64,000 nt of DNA from Candidatus Kinetoplastibacterium crithidii (lineage in GTDB: Bacteria > Pseudomonadota > Gammaproteobacteria > Burkholderiales > Burkholderiaceae_B): the NCBI GenBank assembly GCA_027557655.1, contig CP064915.1, positions 186,001 through 250,000 of the forward strand. The letters are read 5' to 3'. The position numbers and the translations under genes were made by a program. Under the pieces are notes generated by a model. The model ran no database searches, was not told the origin of the DNA, and saw only the letters and a list, made by a program, of their open reading frames with translations. Positions 55,698 to 64,000 of the stretch are shown piece after piece (the stretch's first letter is position 1; every line of letters starts with the position of its first letter).

Positions 55698-55820
55698 ATG
55701 AAAACGAATAAATGTGCTTACAAAAGAAAACTTCATTGTGGTCGTCCATTATTGAGAATTCTTTTTATTTTAGCTATGTTTGGTATCGCTATTAGAATTA
55801 TTTTTAAATTTTTTTCATAA
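55698..55820 (+). CDS. Possible 40-residue membrane protein
   Basis: A short frame of 40 codons plus stop between the sucCD terminator and hemC. It encodes a basic, Cys-containing N-terminal part (MKTNKCAYKRKLHCGRP) followed by one hydrophobic helix (LLRILFILAMFGIAIRIIFKFF). An AGG lies about 8 bases before the ATG, and hemC begins 10 bp after the stop. I do not recognise the family. It could be a real small inner-membrane protein, a gene remnant, or chance in AT-rich DNA. Confidence 0.4.
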   Translation: MKTNKCAYKRKLHCGRPLLRILFILAMFGIAIRIIFKFFS

Positions 55821-55830
55821 AATTTTATAG

Positions 55831-56760
55831 ATGTCTTCATCAAAAAAAATAGTTATTGCAACTCGTGCAAGCAAGCTTGCGCTTTGGCAGGCTGAGTATG
55901 TTCGTAATAATTTGTTAATGTTTTATCCAGAATATTCCATAGAGCTTTTAACAATTATTACGAAGGGAGATAGGTTTCTTGATACACCTCTTTCGAAAGT
56001 TGGTGGTAAAGGTTTGTTTGTTAAAGAAATTGAAAAATCTTTGTTAGATGGTGTAGCTGATTTAGCAGTACATTCCATGAAAGATGTGCCAGCAGATATA
56101 CAAGATGATTTAGAAATATGTAGCATAATGCATAGAGAAGATCCAAGAGATGCTTTTGTTTCCAATATTTGTTTTTCTATCGATGAGTTGATGCCTGGAT
56201 CAGTTATTGGAACATCAAGTTTACGTAGAGAATCTCAAATAAAAAATGTATTTCCTAAGTTGATAGTTAAATCTCTTAGAGGAAATTTAGACACAAGACT
56301 AGATAAGTTGGATAGTGGTTATTATGATGCTATCATTTTGGCTTCAGCTGGTTTAAAACGTATAGGCTATGATACCCGTATAAAACAATATATTGATACA
56401 GAGGTCATTTTACCTGCTGTTGCCCAAGGAGCCTTGGGTTTACAAATTAGAAGTGATAGGGATGATATACGCACCTTATTAAGTGTTCTATCTTGTAGTG
56501 ATACTACAGCTTGTGTTTCGGCTGAAAGGTCTTTTCTTAGAATGCTTGGCGGTTCATGTCAATTTCCTATAGCAGCTTATGGGAGTTTGATTGGCAATAA
56601 TTTGTTATTAAAGGCATTGGTTGCTTCATTGGATGGAGGTAATATTATTAAATCTGAAATTTCTGGTCCAATAAATATTGCTGTTGATTTAGGTAAAAAT
56701 CTAGCTCAGGAAATTTTATCTAAAGGTGGGGATAAAATATTAAATTCTTTATCTTTCTAA
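55831..56760 (+). CDS. hemC: Hydroxymethylbilane synthase
   Basis: 309-residue porphobilinogen deaminase, normal length. It polymerises four porphobilinogens into hydroxymethylbilane. The dipyrromethane-cofactor cysteine is Cys243 in LGGSCQFPIAAYG. ATRASKLALWQ near the start and the HSMKDVPADI, GTSSLRRESQ and SLRGNLDTRL blocks are conserved. First gene of a hemC-hemD-hemX-hemY run on the plus strand. The ribosome binding site is weak. Confidence 0.98.
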   Translation: MSSSKKIVIATRASKLALWQAEYVRNNLLMFYPEYSIELLTIITKGDRFLDTPLSKVGGKGLFVKEIEKSLLDGVADLAVHSMKDVPADIQDDLEICSIMHREDPRDAFVSNICFSIDELMPGSVIGTSSLRRESQIKNVFPKLIVKSLRGNLDTRLDKLDSGYYDAIILASAGLKRIGYDTRIKQYIDTEVILPAVAQGALGLQIRSDRDDIRTLLSVLSCSDTTACVSAERSFLRMLGGSCQFPIAAYGSLIGNNLLLKALVASLDGGNIIKSEISGPINIAVDLGKNLAQEILSKGGDKILNSLSF

Positions 56761-56791
56761 AATTTAACTATCATAGTTGTATATATTGTTT

Positions 56792-57601
56792 ATGATTTTA
56801 TCTAAATCAGTTATATTGACAAGACCTGATGGTCTAAATGATGCTTTAGAAAAAAAAATAAAAAAAACAGGAATTAATACTTATTCTATTCCTTTGATAT
56901 CAATTATTCCTTTAGAAAAATTTGATAAAGTTTTTTTGCCTAGCAATTATGATTTTGTGATTTTTGTAAGCGGTAATGCTGTTAGATTATATTTAAAAGA
57001 AGTTTTTGAAAAAAAATATGTATCATTCTGGCCTCCAAATTCAGTAGTTGCTACAGTTGGACCTGCCACAGCTAAAGTTTTTAAGTCTTCGAAATATGTT
57101 CTTCCTAATATAGATAAAATTCAGATTTTATTTCCAAATGAATTTGGTTGTCTCTATGATTCAGAATCCCTATTCTTGTTGTTAAAAAAGAATTATTCTT
57201 TGCTAGGAAAGAGAGTTCTTATAGTGCGAGGTGTTAGTGGAAGAAATTGGTTATTAGATAAATTAAAAGAGTCAGGATGTTTTGTAGAAATATGCTCCAT
57301 TTATCTTAGAAAAAAAGAATTGCTATTACATAGTCAATTATCTACCATTAGTAAAGTATATAGTGAGTCTAAAGAGGTTATTTGGATTTTTACTAGTAAT
57401 GAAATTGTTTCATCATTTTTTCTGAATTTAAAATATTTTCAGCATAATGATTTTTTTTCGAAATCTTCTTTTATAGTAATACATTATAAAATTAAAGAGT
57501 TTTTAGAAAGATGTTTTTTGGAAATAGGACTGAAAAACTTTAATATTAAAATTTGTGAACCTATAGAAGAATCAATTTTTTTTGCTATTACTAGTGATTA
57601 A
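56792..57601 (+). CDS. hemD: Uroporphyrinogen-III synthase
   Basis: About 269 residues from ATG 56792; a TTG five codons earlier is possible. It closes hydroxymethylbilane with inversion of ring D. HemD is poorly conserved, but the pattern fits: VILTRPDG near the start, DFVIFVSGNAVRLYL, VVATVGPATAKVF, the GKRVLIVRGVSGRNWLLDKLKESGCFVEICSIYLR strand-turn block, and WIFTSNEIVSSFF. It lies directly after hemC, the usual order, which strengthens the call. Confidence 0.92.
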   Translation: MILSKSVILTRPDGLNDALEKKIKKTGINTYSIPLISIIPLEKFDKVFLPSNYDFVIFVSGNAVRLYLKEVFEKKYVSFWPPNSVVATVGPATAKVFKSSKYVLPNIDKIQILFPNEFGCLYDSESLFLLLKKNYSLLGKRVLIVRGVSGRNWLLDKLKESGCFVEICSIYLRKKELLLHSQLSTISKVYSESKEVIWIFTSNEIVSSFFLNLKYFQHNDFFSKSSFIVIHYKIKEFLERCFLEIGLKNFNIKICEPIEESIFFAITSD

Positions 57602-57658
57602 ATATATTATCTAGATTATCTGTATTAATGTTTTTCTGTGCATGTAGAAGAAAGAGAT

Positions 57659-58627
57659 ATGCGTTATTTTAAAATAATTTTATATTTATCTGGACTGTCT
57701 TTATTATCTTTATTTTTTGTTTTATTAACTATGAAATTAGTTCATCTTTCTAATATGGAAAGAGATTTAGTTGCTAGATTAGAATTGATGGAATCAAAAA
57801 ATATTAGCTTGAATAGAAAACTAATAACATCAGTTAATAACTCGTTTGATGCTTTAGAGCAAAAATATAATTCAATACATGAATTTATTGCAGCATCATC
57901 GAAAAAAGATTTATCATTAGATTCTATAGAAATTTTGGTGAACATGGCTAATCAATATTTGTTGACTACAGGTAATTGTAATAGAGCTATCGTTCTTTTG
58001 GAAAAAGCAAGATCATATCTAGATTTAATCGATGAAAATGAGCAAGTGCATGTTTTGAAAACCAGTATTAATAATGATATTAGTAAATTAAGAAAAGTAC
58101 CGTCACCAGATATTAGTAGTTATTTAATTTCTTTAAATAAATTATATGATTTATCAGAATTATTGAATCATAGTAATAATACTAATGATAGTAATACTAT
58201 TGATAGTAATGATAGTATTAATTCTTTAAATAAAGATAATATATCTTTCCCATATTTAAATAATTTTATTTCTTATGTAAAGAATACCTCATTAAGTATA
58301 TATCAAACTCTTAGTAGTTGCATTAGAATTAATAGGATAAAGAATAACTCTTTTTTGAAAGATGATAGTATACATATTATGTTACAGCAACAAATATTAA
58401 TGGCTAAGTTTGCTTTGGTGACTCATCAATATGAATTGTTATCTTTTAATATTAAAGTGATAAAGGATATTGCATCTAATTATTATGATCCAAACTCAAA
58501 GTTTATTTCTGATGTAATAGAGGTAGTTTCTTGTTTTAATGATCTTGTTTTGTTTAATGATTTTTTAGATATTTCTGATACATTGAATAGTATGAAATAT
58601 TTACGTATTTCTCATTCTCAAGAATGA
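57659..58627 (+). CDS. hemX: HemX-like membrane protein
   Basis: About 322 residues from ATG 57659, which has an AGAAAGAG-type site just upstream; a GTG at 57638 would add seven residues. One N-terminal transmembrane helix (about 5-25) and a mainly helical periplasmic part with EILVNMANQYLLTTGNCNRAIVLLEKA are typical of HemX, encoded next to hemD in many proteobacteria. It is often annotated as uroporphyrinogen methyltransferase, but there is no SAM-binding domain here and its role is uncertain. A low-complexity Asn/Ser/Asp tract interrupts the middle (58171-58240). Confidence 0.85.
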   Translation: MRYFKIILYLSGLSLLSLFFVLLTMKLVHLSNMERDLVARLELMESKNISLNRKLITSVNNSFDALEQKYNSIHEFIAASSKKDLSLDSIEILVNMANQYLLTTGNCNRAIVLLEKARSYLDLIDENEQVHVLKTSINNDISKLRKVPSPDISSYLISLNKLYDLSELLNHSNNTNDSNTIDSNDSINSLNKDNISFPYLNNFISYVKNTSLSIYQTLSSCIRINRIKNNSFLKDDSIHIMLQQQILMAKFALVTHQYELLSFNIKVIKDIASNYYDPNSKFISDVIEVVSCFNDLVLFNDFLDISDTLNSMKYLRISHSQE

Positions 58628-58645
58628 TATTAATTAGGAAATAAA

Positions 58646-60040
58646 TTGAATATGTCTTATTATTTTCGATTATTTTGTATAGTTATCTTTATTATTGTTG
58701 CTGCTGTTTTTCTTAAACAGTTCGATACTTCTGAAGTAACATTGATAATAGGCTCTTGGCATTTAAATATGTCTTTAATGACAGCAGTATTTATATTGTT
58801 AATATTTATTTTGTCATTATATCTTCTATTTAAGATTCTATCTTTCTTGTTTTCTATAAAAAAGAGAATTAGCAATTGGCGTAGAAATAGAATCCTTGAT
58901 AAGGAAAATAGGCTTTTTAAAAAAGGTTTATTATTTTTTCTGGAAGATAAATACATGGAATCTAACAAGATATTTTCTAGCTTACTTGCGGATAGTAATA
59001 CTTATCAAGATAGATTCTTATTATTTATATTGTCAGTAAAAAGTAATTTTTCAATAGGAGACTATGATAGTTGCTTAGGAGATTTAGAAGGTTCTTTAAA
59101 TTGTTTTGAATCAGATCCTCCTTCATTAGAAGCGTTTCTAGTTCTAAAAATTAAAGTTCTAATTGCAAAAAAAACACCTGAAAAAGCGTTAGTTTTTTTA
59201 CAAAAACTTAATTCATTAGTTGGAGAAAATAATTTAAATGTATTAGAACTATCTCTTAATATACATGTTATGTTGGAAGAGCATCTAAAAGTAATAAATG
59301 TTGCTAGATTGCTTTTAGATAGAAATGGGGAATCTTATTCTAATCTAGATAAAATTATAGATGAAGCAGGATCTAATTTAATAAATGAATATAGTGCAAA
59401 AAATGAATCATGTTATCCATTATGGAAATATTTTAAATCACAAGAACGCTTGTTGCCTAAAATATCATTGTATTTTTCTAGATATTTAGTATCTTGCAAT
59501 CAATATGAAGAAGCATCTAAGGTTTTAGAGAAATCTATAAATAATTCATTAGAACAAAGACTAATATATGAATATGCAAATAATTGTGATGAGCAACAGC
59601 TTTCTTCAAGGATAAAAAAAGTTGAATTATGGTTAGAGAAAAATGAAAATAATTGTGATTTGCTTAATGCTTTAGGTATTTTATGTTTGAAGTATAAATT
59701 ATGGGGTCAGGCGGAATTATATCTTTTGCGTAGCTTAAATATTGAGGATAAACAACCTTATCCTTATTTATTGCTCATTAGCTTATACAGCCATTTATCT
59801 AGAACTGAGGATGTTGAGTTGCATTGGGAGAAATATCTTTCAATATCTGATTATGTAGTTCCTACCTTAGAAAAAGAATTATCTTTCGATTCTAATAATA
59901 TAGATATTAAAAATTTTTCTGACCCAAAAGTGGCTGATTTTTCTAGCAATGCTTTAAGAAATGAAGAAGATGAGTATTTTGATAGTGCTCCTATGCCGTT
60001 TTCCATTTTTGGTAATGATATAGAAAATGATCGATCATAG
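58646..60040 (+). CDS. hemY: HemY family TPR membrane protein
   Basis: 464-residue HemY of the proteobacterial hemCDXY cluster. Two N-terminal transmembrane helices (about 7-24 and 40-65) precede a cytoplasmic series of TPR-like repeats (for example LLNALGILCLKYKLWGQAELYLLRSLNI). It is thought to act in haem synthesis at the membrane. It is not the protoporphyrinogen oxidase that bears the same name in Bacillus. TTG 58646 has AGGA at 6 bases; ATG 58652 is the alternative but is less well spaced. Last gene of the hem run. Confidence 0.9.
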   Translation: MNMSYYFRLFCIVIFIIVAAVFLKQFDTSEVTLIIGSWHLNMSLMTAVFILLIFILSLYLLFKILSFLFSIKKRISNWRRNRILDKENRLFKKGLLFFLEDKYMESNKIFSSLLADSNTYQDRFLLFILSVKSNFSIGDYDSCLGDLEGSLNCFESDPPSLEAFLVLKIKVLIAKKTPEKALVFLQKLNSLVGENNLNVLELSLNIHVMLEEHLKVINVARLLLDRNGESYSNLDKIIDEAGSNLINEYSAKNESCYPLWKYFKSQERLLPKISLYFSRYLVSCNQYEEASKVLEKSINNSLEQRLIYEYANNCDEQQLSSRIKKVELWLEKNENNCDLLNALGILCLKYKLWGQAELYLLRSLNIEDKQPYPYLLLISLYSHLSRTEDVELHWEKYLSISDYVVPTLEKELSFDSNNIDIKNFSDPKVADFSSNALRNEEDEYFDSAPMPFSIFGNDIENDRS

Positions 60041-60086
60041 TTTGATATAAAAAAACACTTACTAATTTATTTATAGGAAAATAGTT

Positions 60087-60620
60087 ATGAGTTTAAATAA
60101 AGTTGGTTCAGGTGAGAAAAGCCCACAAGAATTTAATGTTGTGGTAGAGATTTCTGCAAATTCTATGCCAGTTAAATATGAGGTTGATAAGGACTCTGGA
60201 GTTGTTTTTGTTGATCGTTTTGTTCTAACTTCTATGCATTATCCTTGTAATTATGGTTATGTTCCCAATACTCTATCTCAAGACGGAGATCCAACTGATG
60301 TCTTAGTTATAACTCCATTTCCTGTACAAGTAGGTTCTGTTATTAAATGTCGAGCTATAGGAATTCTGGAAATGGAAGATGAATCTGGTTTTGATAATAA
60401 AATTTTAGCTCTACCTGTAAATAAAATTTATGCTCCTTATAGTAGGATAAAATCTTATGAGGATATAGGAATAGAAGATTTAAACCGCATAAGACACTTT
60501 TTTGAGCATTACAAAGATTTAGAACAGGGCAAATGGGTTAAAGTAATAGGATGGAAAGGAATTGAAGCTGCGCAGGCAGAATTGCTGAGATCTTTGGATG
60601 CTTATAATAAGCTTCTTTAA
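60087..60620 (+). CDS. ppa: Inorganic pyrophosphatase
   Basis: 177-residue family I soluble pyrophosphatase (E. coli 176). It hydrolyses PPi to drive biosynthetic reactions. The metal-binding signature DGDPTDVLV gives Asp66, Asp68 and Asp71, and HYPCNYGYVP and the C-terminal KVIGWKG are conserved. AGGAAAA precedes the ATG. It ends one base short of a converging membrane-protein gene. Confidence 0.98.
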   Translation: MSLNKVGSGEKSPQEFNVVVEISANSMPVKYEVDKDSGVVFVDRFVLTSMHYPCNYGYVPNTLSQDGDPTDVLVITPFPVQVGSVIKCRAIGILEMEDESGFDNKILALPVNKIYAPYSRIKSYEDIGIEDLNRIRHFFEHYKDLEQGKWVKVIGWKGIEAAQAELLRSLDAYNKLL

Positions 60621-60621
60621 T

Positions 60622-61391
60622 TTATTTCTTGAAAAAATCTAAATACATTGGATATAGACTGGCATAAAAAATTGAGTTACTAATTATTTTTGTAATTAAT
60701 TCTAAAATAATTGGGTCTATTTCTATTAATAAAATAGTAAATATGAAATTAATTAGAATTTCTATTACAAAAAAGATTGTCACTAATGAAGTTAAATATA
60801 TTGCTAATGGTTTGATATTATGCAATATACTAATTGATGAGAAAAATAAAGATTTTAATAATGTAGTTTGATTCCAAATAGTAATTGGCATACAGAATAT
60901 TGATAATATATTAAATACTAGCAGAGCTGTTGTAGTTATAATAGTTGGTATCTTTAGAAGTTTTTCTAGATTAAAAATAGATTCTTTTGATATTCCGAAA
61001 GAATCTATTTTTTCTAAAAGAAAGTATATTTCCTTAACAAAAGGAAGCATTGACAATAGACTTATTAGCACACATATTAAACTAACTAAGCATCCTATTA
61101 TAAGCCCTTTTTTTATGGTTTGAATATTTGTTACATCTTTTAAAAAGATATTTTTATCATTGTGTAGTATTGTTTTGCCTAAAGACATTGCCATAAAAAA
61201 ATAATATGATTTGATATTATTTTTATCAAAACTCCAAATATAAATAATCTTGCAGTAGAAATAGTGATAAATTGTATGCTTATGCTGAATAAAATTATGA
61301 TAGTAGGAGCTCGAGTGAAAACGCCAATTCCATCAATTATCCATTTTATTCCACTATTTGCTGGTAGTTCATTTAATTTCATTGTTATCAA
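60622..61391 (-). pseudogene. Membrane protein (BPSS1780-like), frameshifted
   Basis: Two overlapping frames together encode one membrane protein of about 250 residues. The first 70 codons (61391-61179, MKLNELPANSGIKWIIDGIGVF and a TM helix) and the last 190 (61194-60622, MAMSLGKTILH and several TM helices) meet at a run of seven A on the plus strand (61195-61201). Changing the run length by one base joins them as IIFF-MAMSLGK, which matches the layout of the β-proteobacterial BPSS1780 family of unknown function. It may be a recent pseudogene, a sequencing error at the homopolymer, or a gene rescued by polymerase slippage. The rest of both parts looks undamaged. Confidence 0.65.
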
Positions 61392-61517
61392 ATAAAAATT
61401 TGGATTGATGAATGTTCATATATTTAAAACATTCATGATATAAGAATGGCATTCTATCATGTATATTAATTAATATTTTTAATTTAGTTATTCAATTACA
61501 TTTTAGTAGATTTATAT

Positions 61518-62513
61518 ATGAAGAAGCAATGTAGGAAATTTAGTGTAGCCCCTATGTTAGGAATTACAGATAGGCATTGTCTTTTTTTCTATAGTTTATT
61601 ATCGCCTAATGTTAATTTATATAGTGAGATGATAGTTACTTCTGCTTTAATAAATAATGTAGAAAATTTGCATAAATATTTATATTTTAATCATATAAAA
61701 AATCATACCGTTTTGCAGTTGGGTGGAAATATTCCAATAGATTTAGCTAGATGTGCAAGTTTTGGTGAGTTTTTTGGTTATAAAGAGATTAATATAAATT
61801 GTGGTTGTCCATCTGATAGAGTGTTAAAAGGTTCTTTTGGAGCTTCTCTGATGAATAAACCTTTATTGGTAGCTGATTGTATTAAAGCTATACAAGATAC
61901 TGTTTCAATACCTGTATCTGTAAAACATAGGCTTGGTCTGAATGATAATGTTTCTTATGGTTTTCTAAGAGATTTTGTAGGTATTATATATGATGTTGGA
62001 TGTAGAGTTTTTGTAGTACATGCAAGAAATGCTATTTTAGGAAAACTAAATCCTAAAAATAATCGTACTATTCCAGCATTAAATTATGAATATGTTTATC
62101 AATTGAAAAAAGATTTTCCTGATGCCGTGATTATTTTAAATGGTGGTATTTTAACTTTAGAAATTGCTAATAGTGTTTTGCAAAAAGTAGACGGGATCAT
62201 GATTGGACGTGCAGTTATGAATAATCCTTTGATTATTTCAAGTATATCTAGTGTTTTATGGCCTGATTATATTCCATATAAGGTAGATAGAATTATTAAT
62301 ATAATGATTGAATATGCAGAAAAAGAAGTATCTAATGGAGTACCTATTGGATCAATAGTGCGGCCAATGTTAAATATGTTCAAAGGCTTTAAAGGTGCTA
62401 AAATATGGAGAAATATGCTATCTGATCAAAGTAAATTAAAAAAAAATAATCCTGAAATAATAATGTCAGCATGGAAAAATATTTCTGTTTTTCTTAATGA
62501 TAATATTGTTTGA
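61518..62513 (+). CDS. dusA: tRNA-dihydrouridine(20/20a) synthase DusA
   Basis: 331-residue FMN-dependent enzyme (E. coli about 330) that reduces U20/U20a in the tRNA D loop. The N-terminal VAPMLGITDRHC segment is the DusA-type start. The FMN-barrel block NINCGCPSDRV holds the catalytic cysteine (Cys97) and SVKHRLG follows. ILNGGI and DGIMIGRAVMNNP form the phosphate-binding end. The helical C-terminal tRNA-binding domain is present. No clear ribosome binding site. Confidence 0.96.
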   Translation: MKKQCRKFSVAPMLGITDRHCLFFYSLLSPNVNLYSEMIVTSALINNVENLHKYLYFNHIKNHTVLQLGGNIPIDLARCASFGEFFGYKEININCGCPSDRVLKGSFGASLMNKPLLVADCIKAIQDTVSIPVSVKHRLGLNDNVSYGFLRDFVGIIYDVGCRVFVVHARNAILGKLNPKNNRTIPALNYEYVYQLKKDFPDAVIILNGGILTLEIANSVLQKVDGIMIGRAVMNNPLIISSISSVLWPDYIPYKVDRIINIMIEYAEKEVSNGVPIGSIVRPMLNMFKGFKGAKIWRNMLSDQSKLKKNNPEIIMSAWKNISVFLNDNIV

Positions 62514-62724
62514 TTTTTGATAAAAATTGTAATTTGTTATTAATTGTTAACGTATCTTTTAGGATATGTTAGAATATATGCTCTTTGAGGCATTATAATA
62601 ATATTTATGTGAAAGATTTTAGTTTATACAGTTGCTTATTTTTATTGGGTCTGTTAAGTAAGATTTTTACATTTATTGAATAATGTCTTTATTAAAATGT
62701 TAAATTCAAATTTTGTGATCTTAT

Positions 62725-63789
62725 ATGTCTGGTAATTCTGTAGGTAAATTATTTTGTGTTACTAATTTTGGAGAATCACATGGTCCTGCTATTGGTTGCG
62801 TGGTAGATGGATGTCCTCCAGGAATGAAATTAGATCGTCTTGATATCCAGTCTGAACTCGATAGAAGAAAACCAGGTACTTCTCGTCATGTTACACAGAG
62901 ACAAGAAAAAGATGAAGTTGAAATATTATCAGGAGTCTATAATGGAGAAACTACTGGAACTCCAATATCTTTATTAATTCGTAATACTGACGCTCGTAGT
63001 AAAGATTATTCAAATATAGCTGAAGCATTTCGTCCTGGACATGCCGATTATTCTTATTGGCATAAATATGGAATCAGAGATCCTAGAGGTGGTGGTAGAT
63101 CATCAGCTCGTCTAACTGCACCTACAGTGGCTGCAGGTGCGATAGCCAAGAAGTGGCTTTTTGAAAAATATAGTGTATCTATATCTGCTTATATGAGTCA
63201 GTTAGGTAAAATTTTTATTCCATTCATTTCTTATGACAATATTGATAAGAATCCTTTTTTTTCTCCAAATATGGAAATAGTTCCAGAACTAGAGAATTAT
63301 ATGGATTTATTGCGTAAAAATGGAGATTCTATAGGTGCTCGTGTTGAAGTTGTTGCTAATAATGTACCTGTTGGCTTAGGAGAACCTATTTATGATAGGT
63401 TAGATGCTGATATTGCGCATATAATGATGGGGTTGAATGCAGTTAAAGCAGTATCTATTGGTTCTGGTTTCGAGTCTATAAGTCAATTGGGTTCAGAACA
63501 TGGTGACGAAATTACACCAGAAGGTTTTAAATCTAATAATTCTGGTGGGATATTAGGAGGTATATCAACAGGACAGCCTATTACTGTATCATTGGCAATT
63601 AAACCAACTTCCAGTATCAGAGTTGAAAGAAATTCTGTTAATAAAAATAATGAATCTGTTGTTGTTCAAACCTTTGGTCGTCATGATCCTTGTGTTGGTA
63701 TAAGAGCTATTCCAATTGTTGAGTCTATGATGGCAATAATTCTTATGGATCATGCCCTTAGATACCGAGGTCAGTGTGGTATTAAATAA
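62725..63789 (+). CDS. aroC: Chorismate synthase
   Basis: 354-residue AroC (E. coli 361), last step of the shikimate pathway, removing phosphate from EPSP with reduced FMN as cofactor. NFGESHGPAIGCVVDGCPPG at the start, RPGHADYSYWHKYGIRDPRGGGRSSAR and the C-terminal TFGRHDPCVGIRAIPIVESM contain the family signatures. It indicates the symbiont makes the precursor of aromatic amino acids and folate. leuC follows 72 bp later. Confidence 0.98.
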   Translation: MSGNSVGKLFCVTNFGESHGPAIGCVVDGCPPGMKLDRLDIQSELDRRKPGTSRHVTQRQEKDEVEILSGVYNGETTGTPISLLIRNTDARSKDYSNIAEAFRPGHADYSYWHKYGIRDPRGGGRSSARLTAPTVAAGAIAKKWLFEKYSVSISAYMSQLGKIFIPFISYDNIDKNPFFSPNMEIVPELENYMDLLRKNGDSIGARVEVVANNVPVGLGEPIYDRLDADIAHIMMGLNAVKAVSIGSGFESISQLGSEHGDEITPEGFKSNNSGGILGGISTGQPITVSLAIKPTSSIRVERNSVNKNNESVVVQTFGRHDPCVGIRAIPIVESMMAIILMDHALRYRGQCGIK

Positions 63790-63861
63790 GTTGTTTTTTA
63801 TTAAAATCGTTTCTACTATCTTTTAGTAGTTTAATTTAAATAGTTTTTAAAGAGTTCTTTT

Positions 63862-64000
63862 ATGGCAAAAACCCTATATGATAAACTTTGGGATGCCCAT
63901 GTCGTACGTCAAGAATCCGATGGGACTTGTTTGATTTACATAGATCGTCATTTGCTTCATGAGGTAACTAGTCCTCAAGCATTTGAAGGATTATCTTTAG
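63862..64000 (+). CDS. leuC: 3-isopropylmalate dehydratase large subunit (5' part)
   Basis: The first 46 codons of a gene cut by the window edge. The peptide starts MAKTLYDKLWDAHVVRQ and continues with LIYIDRHLLHEVTSPQAFEGL, the characteristic N-terminus of LeuC, an Fe-S hydro-lyase of leucine synthesis. Cluster-binding cysteines are beyond the window. leuD and leuB normally follow. Confidence 0.95.
   Translation, partial: MAKTLYDKLWDAHVVRQESDGTCLIYIDRHLLHEVTSPQAFEGLSL

Overview
The window is AT-rich β-proteobacterial chromosome. The 16S/23S sequence, the gene families and the local gene orders resemble the Alcaligenaceae/Bordetella group. Base composition is strongly AT-biased, intergenic DNA is long and empty, there are decayed genes, and no phage, insertion sequence, CRISPR array or defence system is visible. 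This fits a reduced obligate endosymbiont, most likely of the Candidatus Kinetoplastibacterium type that lives in trypanosomatid protists. That assignment is inferred from sequence features only.

Layout. 1-2.4 kb (minus strand): earP, efp and a DUF1178 gene. EF-P carries Arg32, and EarP is the enzyme that rhamnosylates it. 2.4-8.1 kb: a complete rRNA operon (16S, tRNA-Ile GAT, tRNA-Ala TGC, 23S, 5S) with promoter, boxA-like sites and terminator. 8.1-12.5 kb (minus): holA, leuS, rpmG, rpmB. 13-18 kb (plus): pdxJ-acpS, uvrC, pgsA and an MFS transporter, then queF (minus). 19-24.6 kb: a Na+/H+ antiporter, mltB and clpB. 24.6-28 kb: a squalene/phytoene synthase homologue with degraded active-site motifs, radA, and an unaccompanied TRAP binding protein. 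29-36.3 kb: rmuC, rpiA, yggX, argA, dnaE. 36.5-38.1 kb: a wrecked MsbA-like ABC transporter gene, followed by rng (minus). 39.7-45.3 kb: a second rRNA operon, apparently identical to the first and in the same orientation. 45.3-49.7 kb (minus): rlmH, rsfS, nadD, hemF, purD, yebC. 50-64 kb: initiator tRNA, pyrB, recA-recX, sucCD, hemC-hemD-hemX-hemY, ppa, a frameshifted membrane-protein gene, dusA, aroC and the start of leuC.

Function. Most genes are core information processing (dnaE, holA, recA, radA, uvrC, rmuC, rng, leuS, ribosomal proteins, rRNA and tRNA modification) or biosynthesis of vitamins, haem, nucleotides and amino acids (pdxJ, five hem genes, nadD, purD, pyrB, argA, aroC, leuC). 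That balance suits a symbiont that keeps itself replicating and supplies metabolites to its host. Envelope functions look eroded: the MsbA-like gene is dead, lptE is missing from its usual place between leuS and holA, and a small inner-membrane gene is frameshifted.

The most informative structure is the pair of 5,616-bp direct repeats holding the rRNA operons. Their right ends carry the last codons of rlmH. The copy beside holA also carries this rlmH tail, and holA takes its stop codon from it. This points to a direction of copying, from the rlmH locus to the holA locus. I found no clear sign of a wholly new multi-gene system.
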